A stretch of 19,271 nt of DNA. Source: an uncultured Collinsella sp. Its GTDB lineage: Bacteria > Actinomycetota > Coriobacteriia > Coriobacteriales > Coriobacteriaceae. Shown piece by piece: positions 1 through 9,636 of this stretch (positions are counted from its first letter, which is position 1; each line of letters opens with the position of its first letter). The stretch is from contig CAAECP010000049.1 of assembly GCA_900754385.1 (NCBI GenBank), forward strand, positions 1-19,271, given 5' to 3'. Made by a program: the position numbers and the translations under genes. The notes beneath the pieces were generated by a model. It worked only from the letters and a program-made list of their open reading frames with translations, ran no database searches and was not told the origin of the DNA.

Positions 1-182
1 AAGTCCGCTATAGGGCTGTTTGATCAATTTAGGGACGCGTGTAAGCCGTGAAAACGGCATTTGGGGCTGTTTTGGCTGTTACTAAAAGGGTAACAGTACT
101 CATATTTGCCATTTTTTGCCCACGGGGCCTCGAAGGGGCTGTCAATCAGGTCCCAGGGGAGGCGGTTTGAGGGCCGCAGAGC
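1..182. other. Intergenic stretch with small hairpins, no gene
   Basis: I see no credible coding sequence here. Two small perfect hairpins are visible: GCCGT-GAAA-ACGGC at 45-58 and CTGTTAC-N7-GTAACAG at 76-96. A run of six T follows at 112-117. The heptamer GGCTGTT recurs at 15, 65 and 74. The hairpin plus T-run could be the end of a plus-strand transcript entering from the left, but that gene is outside the window. The stretch could also be part of a dispersed intergenic repeat, which only a genome search could show. Confidence 0.4.
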
Positions 183-216
183 AAAAACGGGGGCGCAGGT
201 TGTCCTGCGCCCCCGT
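183..216 (-). terminator. Intrinsic terminator of the ABC exporter operon
   Basis: A perfect 13-bp stem (ACGGGGGCGCAGG at 187-199 pairing with 204-216) closes on a 4-nt loop. Read on the minus strand it is followed directly by five T (183-187). It begins 33 nt beyond the stop codon of the last exporter gene, so it is a textbook rho-independent terminator for the minus-strand operon. Confidence 0.9.
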
Positions 217-248
217 TCTCGGGCGTTATTCGTTCCCCGCGGCAGAAT

Positions 249-2105
249 TTACGCCGCCTCGTCGAACTGCGAGTTGTACAGATCGGCGTAGAAGCCGCCC
301 TGGGCGAGCAACTCGTCGTGCGTGCCCTTCTCGACGATATCGCCGTCGCGAATTACCAGGATCACGTCGGCGTTGCGGATCGTGGACAGGCGGTGCGCGA
401 TAACAAAGCTGGTACGGCCCTGCATCAGCGCATCCATGGCACGCTGAATAAGCTCCTCGGTACGAGTGTCAACGTTGGAGGTTGCCTCGTCCAGAATTAG
501 CGCCGGGCGGTCGGCCAAAATGGCACGGGCAATGGTCACGAGCTGGCGCTGGCCCTGCGACAGGTTGGTGCCTTCCTCGTTGATCATAAAGTCGTAGCCG
601 CCGGCGAGCGTATGGATAAAGTGATCGCAGCGTGCGGCGCGTGCAGCGGCCTCGACCTCGGCATCGCTTGCATCGGGACGTCCGTAGCGGATGTTCTCGC
701 GGATCGTGCCGTTAAACAGCCAGGTATCCTGCAGCACCATGGCAAACTCGCCGCGCAGCGCCGCGCGGTCCCAGTCGCGCACGTCGACACCCTCGACGCG
801 CAGCGAACCGCCGTCCACATCGTAGAAGCGCTGCAGCAGCTTAATGAGCGTGGTCTTGCCGGCGCCGGTAGGACCGACGATGGCGATGGTCTGGCCGGGC
901 TGCGCCTCGCAGCTAAAGTCGTGGATGATGGTCTTGTCGGGCGTATAGCCAAACTTGACGTGATCAAACTCCACATGGCCGGGGCGCTTTTCGGGAATCT
1001 GCGCGTCGGCTTTCTGCTCCTCCTCGGGCGCGGCCAGGAACTCAAAGACGCGCTCGGTGGCGGCTGCCATCGACTGCATCGTGTTGCTCACGTTGCCCAG
1101 TTGCTGCACGGGCTGCGTAAAGTTGCGAACGTACTGGATAAAGCTCTGGATGTCGCCGGGCGTGGCGTTGCCGGTCAGTGCGAGCTGTGCGCCCACCACG
1201 ACAACGCCCACGTAGCCCATGTTACCCACCAGGCTCATAAGCGGCATCATCAGGCCCGACAGGAACTGCGAGCGCCAGCCACTAATAAAGAGGCGGTCGT
1301 TTTGACGGTCGAACTCTTCGATCGAGGCCTCGGCGCGGTCGAACACCTGAATGACGTTCTGGCCGGCAAAGTCCTCCTCGATAATGCCGTTGACGGCGCC
1401 CAGAACCTGCTGCTGCTCGCGGAAGTACGGCTGCGAGAAGTGAATCATTACGGTCAAGATAATCGCGGCGGCCGGCAGCGTGAGCACGGTGACGCCGGTA
1501 AGCGGCAGGCTGATCGAAAGCATCATGATGAGCACGCCGATAATCTGCGTGACCGACGTGATAAGCTGCGTCACGCTCTGGTTGAGCGACTGACCCAGCG
1601 TATCGACGTCGTTGGTGATGCGGCTGAGTACGTCTCCCTTGCTGTGGCCGTTGAAGTAACTCATCGGCACGACGGCAATCTTGGCGGCGATTTCCTTGCG
1701 CATGCGGTAGCAGATCTTTTGCGTGACGCCGGTCATGAGCCAGCCCTGGACCAGGCTGCAGACAGAGCTTGCCAGATACAGGCAGAGCAAAAAGCCGAGC
1801 GTCTTGGCGATCCAGTTAAAGTCGACATCGCCGGTGCCGTTGACCTTGGCAACCAGGCCCTCGAACAGCTTGGTCGTAACCTGACCGAGCACCTTGGGTC
1901 CCACAATATTAAAGATGACCGAGCACACGGCAAAGGCGACGGCGGCAAACACGGCAATCTTGTGCTGGCCGATATAGCCGAGCAGCTGCCTCATGGTGCC
2001 CTTAAAGTCCTTGGCCTTTTCGCCGCGACGCATGCCGCCCATGCGGCCCATGGGTCCACGCTGACGGGTGGGCTTGGGAATCTGAGTCTTGGTCTCGTCT
2101 GCCAT
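249..2105 (-). CDS. ABC exporter half-transporter, canonical ATPase subunit (618 aa)
   Basis: This is a type IV ABC exporter subunit with one transmembrane domain (about residues 45-330) followed by one nucleotide-binding domain (about 375-615). Visible motifs are Walker A GPTGAGKTT (411-419), the signature LSQGQ (515-519), Walker B LILDE with catalytic Glu540, and the switch His571 in the sequence VIAHR. Hydrolytic residues are therefore intact; only the signature departs from LSGGQ. The first 35 residues are basic and Gly/Met-rich, and cytoplasmic. The ATG overlaps the upstream gene's stop codon as TAATG, with an AGGAGG-type ribosome binding site inside that gene. Translational coupling, and the complementary degeneracy of the partner at 2105-4471, point to a heterodimeric multidrug, lipid or peptide exporter. 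The substrate cannot be read from the sequence. Subunit type is secure; partner assignment is an inference from overlap and motif asymmetry. Confidence 0.93.
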   Translation of the reverse strand: MADETKTQIPKPTRQRGPMGRMGGMRRGEKAKDFKGTMRQLLGYIGQHKIAVFAAVAFAVCSVIFNIVGPKVLGQVTTKLFEGLVAKVNGTGDVDFNWIAKTLGFLLCLYLASSVCSLVQGWLMTGVTQKICYRMRKEIAAKIAVVPMSYFNGHSKGDVLSRITNDVDTLGQSLNQSVTQLITSVTQIIGVLIMMLSISLPLTGVTVLTLPAAAIILTVMIHFSQPYFREQQQVLGAVNGIIEEDFAGQNVIQVFDRAEASIEEFDRQNDRLFISGWRSQFLSGLMMPLMSLVGNMGYVGVVVVGAQLALTGNATPGDIQSFIQYVRNFTQPVQQLGNVSNTMQSMAAATERVFEFLAAPEEEQKADAQIPEKRPGHVEFDHVKFGYTPDKTIIHDFSCEAQPGQTIAIVGPTGAGKTTLIKLLQRFYDVDGGSLRVEGVDVRDWDRAALRGEFAMVLQDTWLFNGTIRENIRYGRPDASDAEVEAAARAARCDHFIHTLAGGYDFMINEEGTNLSQGQRQLVTIARAILADRPALILDEATSNVDTRTEELIQRAMDALMQGRTSFVIAHRLSTIRNADVILVIRDGDIVEKGTHDELLAQGGFYADLYNSQFDEAA

Positions 2106-4471
2106 TAGCGCTCGCCTCCTTCCATGACGGCTGCAATTTCTTCTTGGGTAAGCCCCAGCTCCTCGGCGGAAAGCTGCGACTGTGCGATCTCCAGGTACGC
2201 CGGGCAGCTGCGCAGCAGCTCCTCGTGCGTACCGGTGCCCACCACGTGGCCGTCGTCGAGCACGATGATCTGGTCGGCGTGCATGATGGTTGCGATGCGC
2301 TGGGCCACGACCACGAGCGCGGCGTCGGTAACGTTTTTGGCAAGCTCTTCGCGCAGGCGAGCGTCGGTCTTGTAGTCGAGGGCGCTAAACGAATCATCGA
2401 ACACCACGACCTCGGGCTTTTTGGCCAACGCGCGGGCGATGGCCAGACGCTGGCGCTGACCACCCGAAACATTGGAGCCGCCCTGGCTGATGGGGGAGTC
2501 GTAGCCGCCCTCGCGCTCGGCGATAAAGTCCTCGGCCTGTGAGATGCGCGCGGCTTGGCGCATGTCATCATCGCTTACCATGTCGCCCGCAAACTTGAGG
2601 TTGCTCTCAACGGTGCCCGAGAACAGACGACCCTGCTGCGGAATATAACCGATGCGGCGGCGCAGCTCGGAAAGGGTCATGTCGCGCACGTCGATGCCGT
2701 CGAGCGAAATGCTGCCGCCCGTGACGTCGTACAGGCGCGGAATCAGCTGCACGAGCGTGGACTTGCCCGAGCCCGTGGAGCCAATGATGCCGAGCATCTG
2801 ACCGGCATGCGTGGTGAAGTTCACGCCGCTGATGACATCGGCGCGGGCATCGGGATACTGGAAGCTCACGTCGCGGAAGGTGAGCTCACCGCGCGGCGCG
2901 CTGGCCGCGGGCAGTTTGGGCGAGGCGGGGTCGTTGATGCTCGTGGGGCAGGTGATGACCTCTTCCACGCGCTCGGCTGCGACCTCGGCACGGGGCAGGA
3001 TGACCGAAACCATGGTGAGGATCATAAACGCCATGACGATCTGCATGGTGTAGGAGATAAACGCCATCATGTTGCCGACCTGCATCACGCCGTCGGACAC
3101 GCCCTGCGCGCCAAACCAGACGATAAGCACGGTAATGCAGTTCATGACGAGCATCATGAGCGGCATCATAAAGCTCATGGCGCGGTTGGTGTAGAGCTGC
3201 GTGGTCATCAGGTCGAGCGAAGCCTTGTCAAAACGCTCGAGCTCATGTTCCTCGCGGTTGAACGAGCGGATGGGCATAAGGCCGTCGAGCAGCTCGCGGG
3301 CGGTAAGGTTCACGCGGTCCACAAAGCTCTGCATCTTTTTGAACTTGGGCATGGTGAGGCCCATGAGCACGCCGACAACGGCCGAAACCGCGATGATGGC
3401 CACGGCGATGGTCCACTCCAGACCGGTGTGGTTGGCCAGGACGCGCATGACGGCGACGATGCCCATGACGGGGGCCATCAGGCACATGCGGATAAACAGG
3501 GTTGCGGCCATCTGGATCTGCTGAATATCGTTGGTGCAGCGGGTGATGAGCGAGGCCTGGCTAAACTTGCCCACCTCGGCCGGCGAGAAGTGCATAACCT
3601 TGTTGAAGGTCTCGCGACGCAGGTCGCGGGCGATGGAGCAGGCGGTGCGCGACGCCACGGCACCGGTCAGAATGGTGGCGACGAGCGACACCAGGCACAG
3701 CCCAAACATCGTGGTCGCCATGCGGCTCAGGTAGGCGTTCTGCACGTCGGCGGGGTCGATGCCCTGTGCCTTGTACTCGTCCTGTACATAGCTCACGGCG
3801 CGCTGGGTGACGATGGAGCCCGACATGGAGCCCATTTTGTCCGCCATTTGGTTGGCGCCCTCGACGAGCTTGCTTTGGTCTACCAGACCGCCCTCGACAC
3901 CCAGGCGCAGGCTCTTCATGGTGATCTTACCGCCGTCGGCATCAATCTGCTTTTGCATGTTCTGCGCCGCCGCGGCTTTCTGCTGCATCTCGGCGAGCTG
4001 CTCGGGCGTCATCGCTGCCATTTGCTCGGGGGAGGGCATAGTCTGGGTGGTGCTGGCGTCGGATTCGCTGGACGAGCCCATCATGTCGCCCATGGAGTCG
4101 GCGTCGATGCCCTGGTCGAGCGAAAGAACGACGGTCTCGGGCAGGCTCATAATGTCGGCAATCTTGCCTCCATCGGCACGCTCTTCCTCGGTGCCCATGT
4201 ACGTTCGAATGCCGTTTTTGTCAGCCTTGCTAAACACGGCCTCCACAGCCTTGGCGTCCTTGGCGCTCATAAAGAGTTCGAGGTCGTCGAGCGATTCGGC
4301 GCGAATGGTGTCGGGCACGGGCGAGGCGATACCGCCTTGCTGCACGCCCACGTCGACAATATCGCTCATGTAGGTAGGCAGTGCCAGATCGGCGTTGCAA
4401 CTGATTACGATAAGTACGATAGCTGCGAACAGCGCCAGGATATGCTTTTTAAAGAGCTTGAGAATCCTCAC
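2105..4471 (-). CDS. ABC exporter half-transporter, degenerate-site subunit with long extracellular insertion (788 aa)
   Basis: The protein has TM1 at about residues 11-30, TM2 from about 251, and a C-terminal ATPase domain (about 528-765). Walker A is GSTGSGKST (564-572), the signature NVSGGQ (667-672), and Walker B VVVFDD. Asp693 replaces the catalytic Glu, and the switch-loop His is Gln724 (VVAQR). Loss of both residues is the hallmark of the non-hydrolysing half of heterodimeric exporters such as TM287/288. Roughly 215 residues (35-250) separate TM1 from TM2, where most exporters have a short loop. This segment should be extracellular and has a Met/Gln/Ala-rich helical part (about 126-175). 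The GTG start overlaps the MarR stop as GTGA and has an AAAGGAGAG ribosome binding site. It probably pairs with the canonical subunit encoded immediately downstream. Substrate unknown. Confidence 0.93.
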   Translation of the reverse strand: MRILKLFKKHILALFAAIVLIVISCNADLALPTYMSDIVDVGVQQGGIASPVPDTIRAESLDDLELFMSAKDAKAVEAVFSKADKNGIRTYMGTEEERADGGKIADIMSLPETVVLSLDQGIDADSMGDMMGSSSESDASTTQTMPSPEQMAAMTPEQLAEMQQKAAAAQNMQKQIDADGGKITMKSLRLGVEGGLVDQSKLVEGANQMADKMGSMSGSIVTQRAVSYVQDEYKAQGIDPADVQNAYLSRMATTMFGLCLVSLVATILTGAVASRTACSIARDLRRETFNKVMHFSPAEVGKFSQASLITRCTNDIQQIQMAATLFIRMCLMAPVMGIVAVMRVLANHTGLEWTIAVAIIAVSAVVGVLMGLTMPKFKKMQSFVDRVNLTARELLDGLMPIRSFNREEHELERFDKASLDLMTTQLYTNRAMSFMMPLMMLVMNCITVLIVWFGAQGVSDGVMQVGNMMAFISYTMQIVMAFMILTMVSVILPRAEVAAERVEEVITCPTSINDPASPKLPAASAPRGELTFRDVSFQYPDARADVISGVNFTTHAGQMLGIIGSTGSGKSTLVQLIPRLYDVTGGSISLDGIDVRDMTLSELRRRIGYIPQQGRLFSGTVESNLKFAGDMVSDDDMRQAARISQAEDFIAEREGGYDSPISQGGSNVSGGQRQRLAIARALAKKPEVVVFDDSFSALDYKTDARLREELAKNVTDAALVVVAQRIATIMHADQIIVLDDGHVVGTGTHEELLRSCPAYLEIAQSQLSAEELGLTQEEIAAVMEGGER

Positions 4472-4917
4472 TCGGCATCTCTCCTTTCTTGATTGCGGTC
4501 GATAATTTCGTTGGCACGTCTTAGAAGGCGCACCATCTCTTGGGTATCTGTTTCGCCAAGCTGCTCGAGGAAAGCCGCGGTGCGGTCCTCGAATTCCCGA
4601 CGTTTGATTTCGATAACCTGGAATCCTTTGTCGGTCACCGTGACGTGTACGCGACGACGGTCGGTCTTTGAGTGCTCGCGCTCGACCCAGCCCTTGGCCT
4701 CGAGGGCGCGTAGGATATTGGCGATGCGGGCGCTCGAGACCCAGGCGCGATCAGCGAGTTCGCTCGGCGTGAGCGAACCGCCGGCGAGTATGAGGGCGCG
4801 CATGACGGCCATCTCGCCGCCGAGGGCTTTGTCCGCAAAGCGCGAAATGCGCTGATGCATGCTGCCAAACTCAGTTAAGAGCTGACGCCCAAGCTCACGG
4901 AAATCGGTATCTTCCAC
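4468..4917 (-). CDS. MarR-family transcriptional regulator (149 aa)
   Basis: A small winged-helix regulator of typical MarR length. The helix-turn-helix region lies around residues 48-75 (SLTPSELADRAWVSSARIAN), and the wing contains KTDRRRVHVTVTDKG (84-98), the most conserved MarR feature. Flanking helices would form the dimer interface. The start is a GTG at 4917. The 3' end overlaps the exporter gene by 4 nt, so the regulator is first in its own target operon, the usual arrangement for MarR proteins that autorepress and respond to a compound exported by the neighbouring pump. An inverted repeat at 4941-4961, 24 bp upstream of the start, is a plausible operator. The ligand is unknown. Confidence 0.92.
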   Translation of the reverse strand: MEDTDFRELGRQLLTEFGSMHQRISRFADKALGGEMAVMRALILAGGSLTPSELADRAWVSSARIANILRALEAKGWVEREHSKTDRRRVHVTVTDKGFQVIEIKRREFEDRTAAFLEQLGETDTQEMVRLLRRANEIIDRNQERRDAE

Positions 4918-4940
4918 CGAAAACCCCTAACACTAGAAAC

Positions 4941-4961
4941 TATTATCGGTGAAAGATGATA
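4941..4961. promoter_or_regulatory. Candidate MarR operator
   Basis: TATTATC (4941-4947) and GATGATA (4955-4961) form a 7-7-7 inverted repeat with one mismatch, 24 bp upstream of the marR GTG. Position, size and symmetry suit a MarR dimer. No strong minus-strand promoter is evident, although GATAAT-like sequence lies within the repeat on that strand. Confidence 0.45.
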
Positions 4962-5074
4962 CCCCCATACGCGGGCCTCATGCAGAGGGCAATATAAAGA
5001 GCGCATAAAGACTTAAAATCATTCAATTGCTAAAGCGTTTCAAAGAACTATCATGCCCGCGGTTAGGCGAGGGG

Positions 5075-5108
5075 TTGTCACCACCATGACGACTGGGACT
5101 CATATAAT
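5075..5108 (+). promoter_or_regulatory. Possible promoter of the SDR gene
   Basis: A perfect TATAAT (5103-5108) lies 61 bp before the SDR start codon. The best upstream hexamer, TTGTCA (5075-5080), is 22 bp away, which is longer than optimal, so a non-standard -35 or activator help may be needed. Confidence 0.4.
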
Positions 5109-5169
5109 CGCCACGTGCGATGCTCCAACTTCCCGCAAGGAGACACCTTACATAAAGGGGGATGGAGTC

Positions 5170-5919
5170 ATGGCATTTGACTTCACGGGCAAGACCGCGA
5201 TTGTCACGGGCGGCACTCAGGGCATTGGCCTCGAGATCGCCAAGGGCATCGTCGCGGGCGGCGGACATGTCGCGCTCATCGCAAGGAACGCTGCTAAGGG
5301 CGAGGCCGCTGTGGCCGAGCTTGGCGAGGGCAACAGGTTCTATCAGCTCGATATCGCCGATGCGCCCAAGGCGCGCGAGACCGTCGAGCAGATTTTTACG
5401 GACCTGCCGCAAACCAACATCCTGATCAACTGCGCTGGCGTCATCAGCACCAAGAAGTTCGACGAGATCGATGACACCGAGTGGCGCCGCACCATCGACA
5501 TCAACCTCAACGGTACCTTTACCATGATGAACGCCGTCTACCCGCACTTTAAGGCGGCCCATGCCGGCACTATCGTCAACGTGAGTTCCGTTGCGGGCAA
5601 GATCGGTGGCGGCCTGCTCGGCACCGCGGCTTACGCGAGCTCTAAAGCAGGCGTTAACGGTCTGACCAAGGCAGTCGCCAAGGAAGGCGGCAAGTTTGGC
5701 GTTCGCTGCAACGCCGTGTGCCCGTCGCTCACGTTGACCGATATGACCTCGATTCTCTCTGACGAGAACTCTCAGCGCATCATCAACGGTATTCCTCTGG
5801 GCCGCGCCGCCCAGGCCAGCGAGCCTGCGCAGATGGTGCTGTTCTTCGCTTCCGACCTCGCCAGCTTCGTGAACGGCGAGATTGGTGACTGCGACGGCGG
5901 CATCGTCCTGGACGGGTAA
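5170..5919 (+). CDS. Short-chain dehydrogenase/reductase, KduD/FabG-like (249 aa)
   Basis: A classical SDR covering the full family length. It has the nucleotide-binding TGGTQGIG motif (13-20), NCAG (87-90) at the end of strand 4, the catalytic Ser in VNVSS (136-140), and YASSK giving Tyr155 and Lys159. It should catalyse NAD(P)-dependent oxidation or reduction of a hydroxyl or keto group in the cytoplasm. The start at 5170 is preferred because the Rossmann fold begins there and an AAAGGGGG ribosome binding site precedes it; a longer frame from 5053 adds 39 residues without SDR character. The next gene is a 2-keto-3-deoxygluconate permease. This favours a sugar-acid role such as 2-dehydro-3-deoxy-gluconate 5-dehydrogenase (KduD) or gluconate dehydrogenase, but the substrate is not proven by any motif. 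Confidence 0.9.
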   Translation: MAFDFTGKTAIVTGGTQGIGLEIAKGIVAGGGHVALIARNAAKGEAAVAELGEGNRFYQLDIADAPKARETVEQIFTDLPQTNILINCAGVISTKKFDEIDDTEWRRTIDINLNGTFTMMNAVYPHFKAAHAGTIVNVSSVAGKIGGGLLGTAAYASSKAGVNGLTKAVAKEGGKFGVRCNAVCPSLTLTDMTSILSDENSQRIINGIPLGRAAQASEPAQMVLFFASDLASFVNGEIGDCDGGIVLDG

Positions 5920-5941
5920 TACCCCGCGGTGATCGTTTGGC

Positions 5942-5978
5942 GGCGACCCTGGCGACTCGGGGTTGTCGCCTTCTTTCT
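5942..5978 (+). terminator. Hairpin with U-tract between SDR and permease genes
   Basis: GTCGCC (5965-5970) can pair with either of two GGCGAC copies (5942-5947 or 5951-5956) and is followed by TTCTTTCT. It resembles an intrinsic terminator and may partly terminate the SDR transcript, lowering permease expression, since no clear second promoter is visible before the permease. Confidence 0.55.
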
Positions 5979-6027
5979 GACATAGGCGCGTGCGGCTACG
6001 ATTCGCATGCATCCAAAGGAGATATAT

Positions 6028-7047
6028 ATGAGTGAATCGACTGCGGTGGAGGCGCCGGCGGCAAAGGAGCCGTTCTTTAAGATGTCCTCCATCCCGGGCG
6101 CCAATATCTTGGTGCCGCTTCTGTTGGGCTGCCTGCTCAACACGCTATTCCCCGACCTGTTTAAAACGCTCGGTAGCTTTACGCTTGGCATGACCCAGCA
6201 GGGTGCAGGCCCGCTCGTTGGCGCCTTTTTGCTCATCGTCGGTACGACGATTTCGTTTAAGAGTGCTCCCGCCGCCGCTGCACGCGGCGCCATCATCATC
6301 GCTGTCAAGCAGATCGTGGTCGTTGCCGTGTCGCTGCTCATCCTTTATGTGTTCAACGACAACCTGTTTGGCATCTCTGCCATGGTGATGCTGGCGGCTT
6401 GCACCGGCGCCAACAACGCTATGTACGCTGGTCTGATGGGCACCATGGGCAACGAGGCCGAGCGTGGCGCCGTCGCCATCACCACGCTCGTTGTCGGCCC
6501 TCCGGTCACGATGATCGTGCTCGGCGCTGCCGGTCAGGCTCCGATCGGCTGGTCGCTCGTGGGTGCCATTCTGCCGATCGTCATCGGCATTATTCTGGGT
6601 AACCTGTTCCCCAGCTTTAAGAAGATGATGGCACCGGCACTTTCCGCCATCATCGTGCTCGTCTTCTTTGCCATGGGCTCGACCATGACCTTTGGCCAGC
6701 TCATTAATGGCGGTCTCCCCGGTATTCTGCTCGGCGTGATCTGCTCGGTGGTCTTTGCAATTCCCGTCATCGCGGTCGATAAGCTCACGGGTGGTACGGG
6801 TGTCGCAGGTGCGGCCATTTCGAGCTGCGCTGGAGCCAATGTGGCCACGCCTGCTGCCATGGCAAGCGTCAACGGGGCCATGTACGGCGGCGCCGTGCTC
6901 GCGACGGCTACGGCACAGGTTGCTGCCTGCGCAATCGTGACGGCTATTTTGACCCCGCTGGTCACCAGCTGGTGCTACAAGCATTTTGAGGGCCAGGGCA
7001 ACGGCAATAGCAAGGCAACGACCGACAAGGCCGCCGCAGCCGCCTAA
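6028..7047 (+). CDS. kdgT: 2-keto-3-deoxygluconate permease (339 aa)
   Basis: A highly hydrophobic integral membrane protein with about ten membrane segments and the family's usual length (E. coli KdgT is about 330 aa). Recognisable family features include the N-terminal IPGANILVPLLLGCLLNTLFP stretch, the GTTISFK segment, ACTGANNAMYAGLMG, and the SSCAGANVATPAA segment in the second half. It should import 2-keto-3-deoxygluconate, an intermediate of uronate and pectin degradation, by proton symport. The start at 6028 is preferred over 6007 because AAGGAG lies just upstream of it and inside the longer frame. It lies 108 nt after the SDR gene on the same strand. No kdgK (kinase) or kdgA (aldolase) is in the window, so the rest of the pathway must be encoded elsewhere. 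Confidence 0.88.
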   Translation: MSESTAVEAPAAKEPFFKMSSIPGANILVPLLLGCLLNTLFPDLFKTLGSFTLGMTQQGAGPLVGAFLLIVGTTISFKSAPAAAARGAIIIAVKQIVVVAVSLLILYVFNDNLFGISAMVMLAACTGANNAMYAGLMGTMGNEAERGAVAITTLVVGPPVTMIVLGAAGQAPIGWSLVGAILPIVIGIILGNLFPSFKKMMAPALSAIIVLVFFAMGSTMTFGQLINGGLPGILLGVICSVVFAIPVIAVDKLTGGTGVAGAAISSCAGANVATPAAMASVNGAMYGGAVLATATAQVAACAIVTAILTPLVTSWCYKHFEGQGNGNSKATTDKAAAAA

Positions 7048-7085
7048 TGCCAAGCGGCAATCAAAGCTAAAAACTAGCTACGCCA

Positions 7086-7119
7086 CAGGGCGGCCACGGG
7101 GGATCCCGTGGCCGCCCTG
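7086..7119 (+). terminator. Strong hairpin downstream of kdgT
   Basis: A perfect 15-bp GC-rich stem (CAGGGCGGCCACGGG, 7086-7100, with 7105-7119) closes on the loop GGAT. The downstream sequence CAGTTTCTGT is only weakly T-rich, so it is either a terminator with a poor U-tract or a 3'-end-protecting hairpin. It begins 38 nt after the kdgT stop codon. Confidence 0.7.
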
Positions 7120-7513
7120 CAGTTTCTGTAGGGTCTCTGAGACACTTTACCCTGCTAAAGCTGGCATAACAGCTAGAGCGAACGTCGTACAAAGGCAAGG
7201 AAAAATAACATACAAATCGGTGAACGGTAGTTGTTCGCGCTCGCATTTCCTGCGGGTTTGTAAAAAACGCCCTTATGATATAAAAAAAGAAACATATAAC
7301 AGCCCAGATGGAGAGGGTGGCTATGTTATCCTTCACAGACGGGTGAAATCTTGGGTTTTGGGTTGTAGTTCCAAGGTGGACAAACGTTTTTCCTGCACCA
7401 ACGTGTGGTGAAGAACGGAAGAAGCCGGTAGTGCAAGCCGAACATTCAAGAATTCAATAAGCAGCGGTGTGAGAGAGCGCCGCATTACACGTAACTAGGA
7501 GCGTGGTTACACA
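7120..7513 (+). promoter_or_regulatory. Long pflB upstream region with candidate promoter
   Basis: No gene is credible in this stretch. A candidate promoter is TTGTAA (7258-7263) and TATAAA (7279-7284), with a short 15-bp spacer in an A-rich tract. That would give a leader of about 220 nt. The leader holds several small stems: TTCAC-N6-GTGAA (7334-7349 region), CACCA-ACGTG-TGGTG near 7397-7411, and GTAAC-N10-GTTAC (7491-7510), whose loop exposes the AGGAG ribosome binding site (7497-7501). I do not recognise a known riboswitch. A redox- or glycolysis-responsive control would fit a pyruvate formate-lyase gene, but no FNR or Rex consensus is seen. Confidence 0.4.
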
Positions 7514-9565
<2,052 letters not shown>

Positions 9566-9566
9566 C

Positions 9567-9591
9567 TATTGTTAGTGCTATACTAACAATA
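9567..9591 (+). repeat. AT-rich perfect hairpin just after the pflB stop
   Basis: TATTGTTAGT (9567-9576) pairs perfectly with ACTAACAATA (9582-9591) around a 5-nt loop, starting 2 nt after the pflB stop codon. No U-tract follows. TATACT (9579-9584) within it resembles a -10 box, so it may alternatively mark an internal promoter for the downstream small gene. Confidence 0.7.
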
Positions 9592-9600
9592 ACGATTACT

Positions 9601-9636
9601 GATTAGTGCGCCGGTTTCGGCCGGCGCCTATTAATC
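9601..9636 (+). promoter_or_regulatory. GC-rich hairpin directly upstream of the small gene's ribosome binding site
   Basis: GCGCCGG (9608-9614) pairs with CCGGCGC (9621-9627) around TTTCGG, and an outer GATTA/TAATC stem (9601-9605 with 9632-9636) extends it. The Shine-Dalgarno AAGGAG (9638-9643) begins 2 nt later and stays single-stranded. This could act as a 5' stabiliser or processing site that sets expression of the glycyl-radical protein separately from pflB. Confidence 0.65.

Noticed and set aside
612..4492. Long plus-strand open frames opposite the two ABC exporter genes
   Set aside because: His/Ala/Gly-rich translations without motifs, no ribosome binding sites, fully covered by exporter genes with complete ATPase motifs.
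5027..5043. LacI-type or catabolite-control site TTGCTAAAGCGTTTCAA before the SDR gene
   Set aside because: Only the end triplets and a few inner positions are symmetric, and it does not match the operator seen at the sucrose operon; too weak to call.
7334..7349. Rex-type redox repressor site in the pflB leader
   Set aside because: The half-sites read TTCAC-N6-GTGAA, the reverse orientation to the Rex consensus GTGAA-N6-TTCAC, so it is at most a small hairpin.
7120..7513. ZTP (pfl-motif) riboswitch in the pflB leader
   Set aside because: The conserved core sequences of that riboswitch were not found, and the leader's stems do not match its layout.
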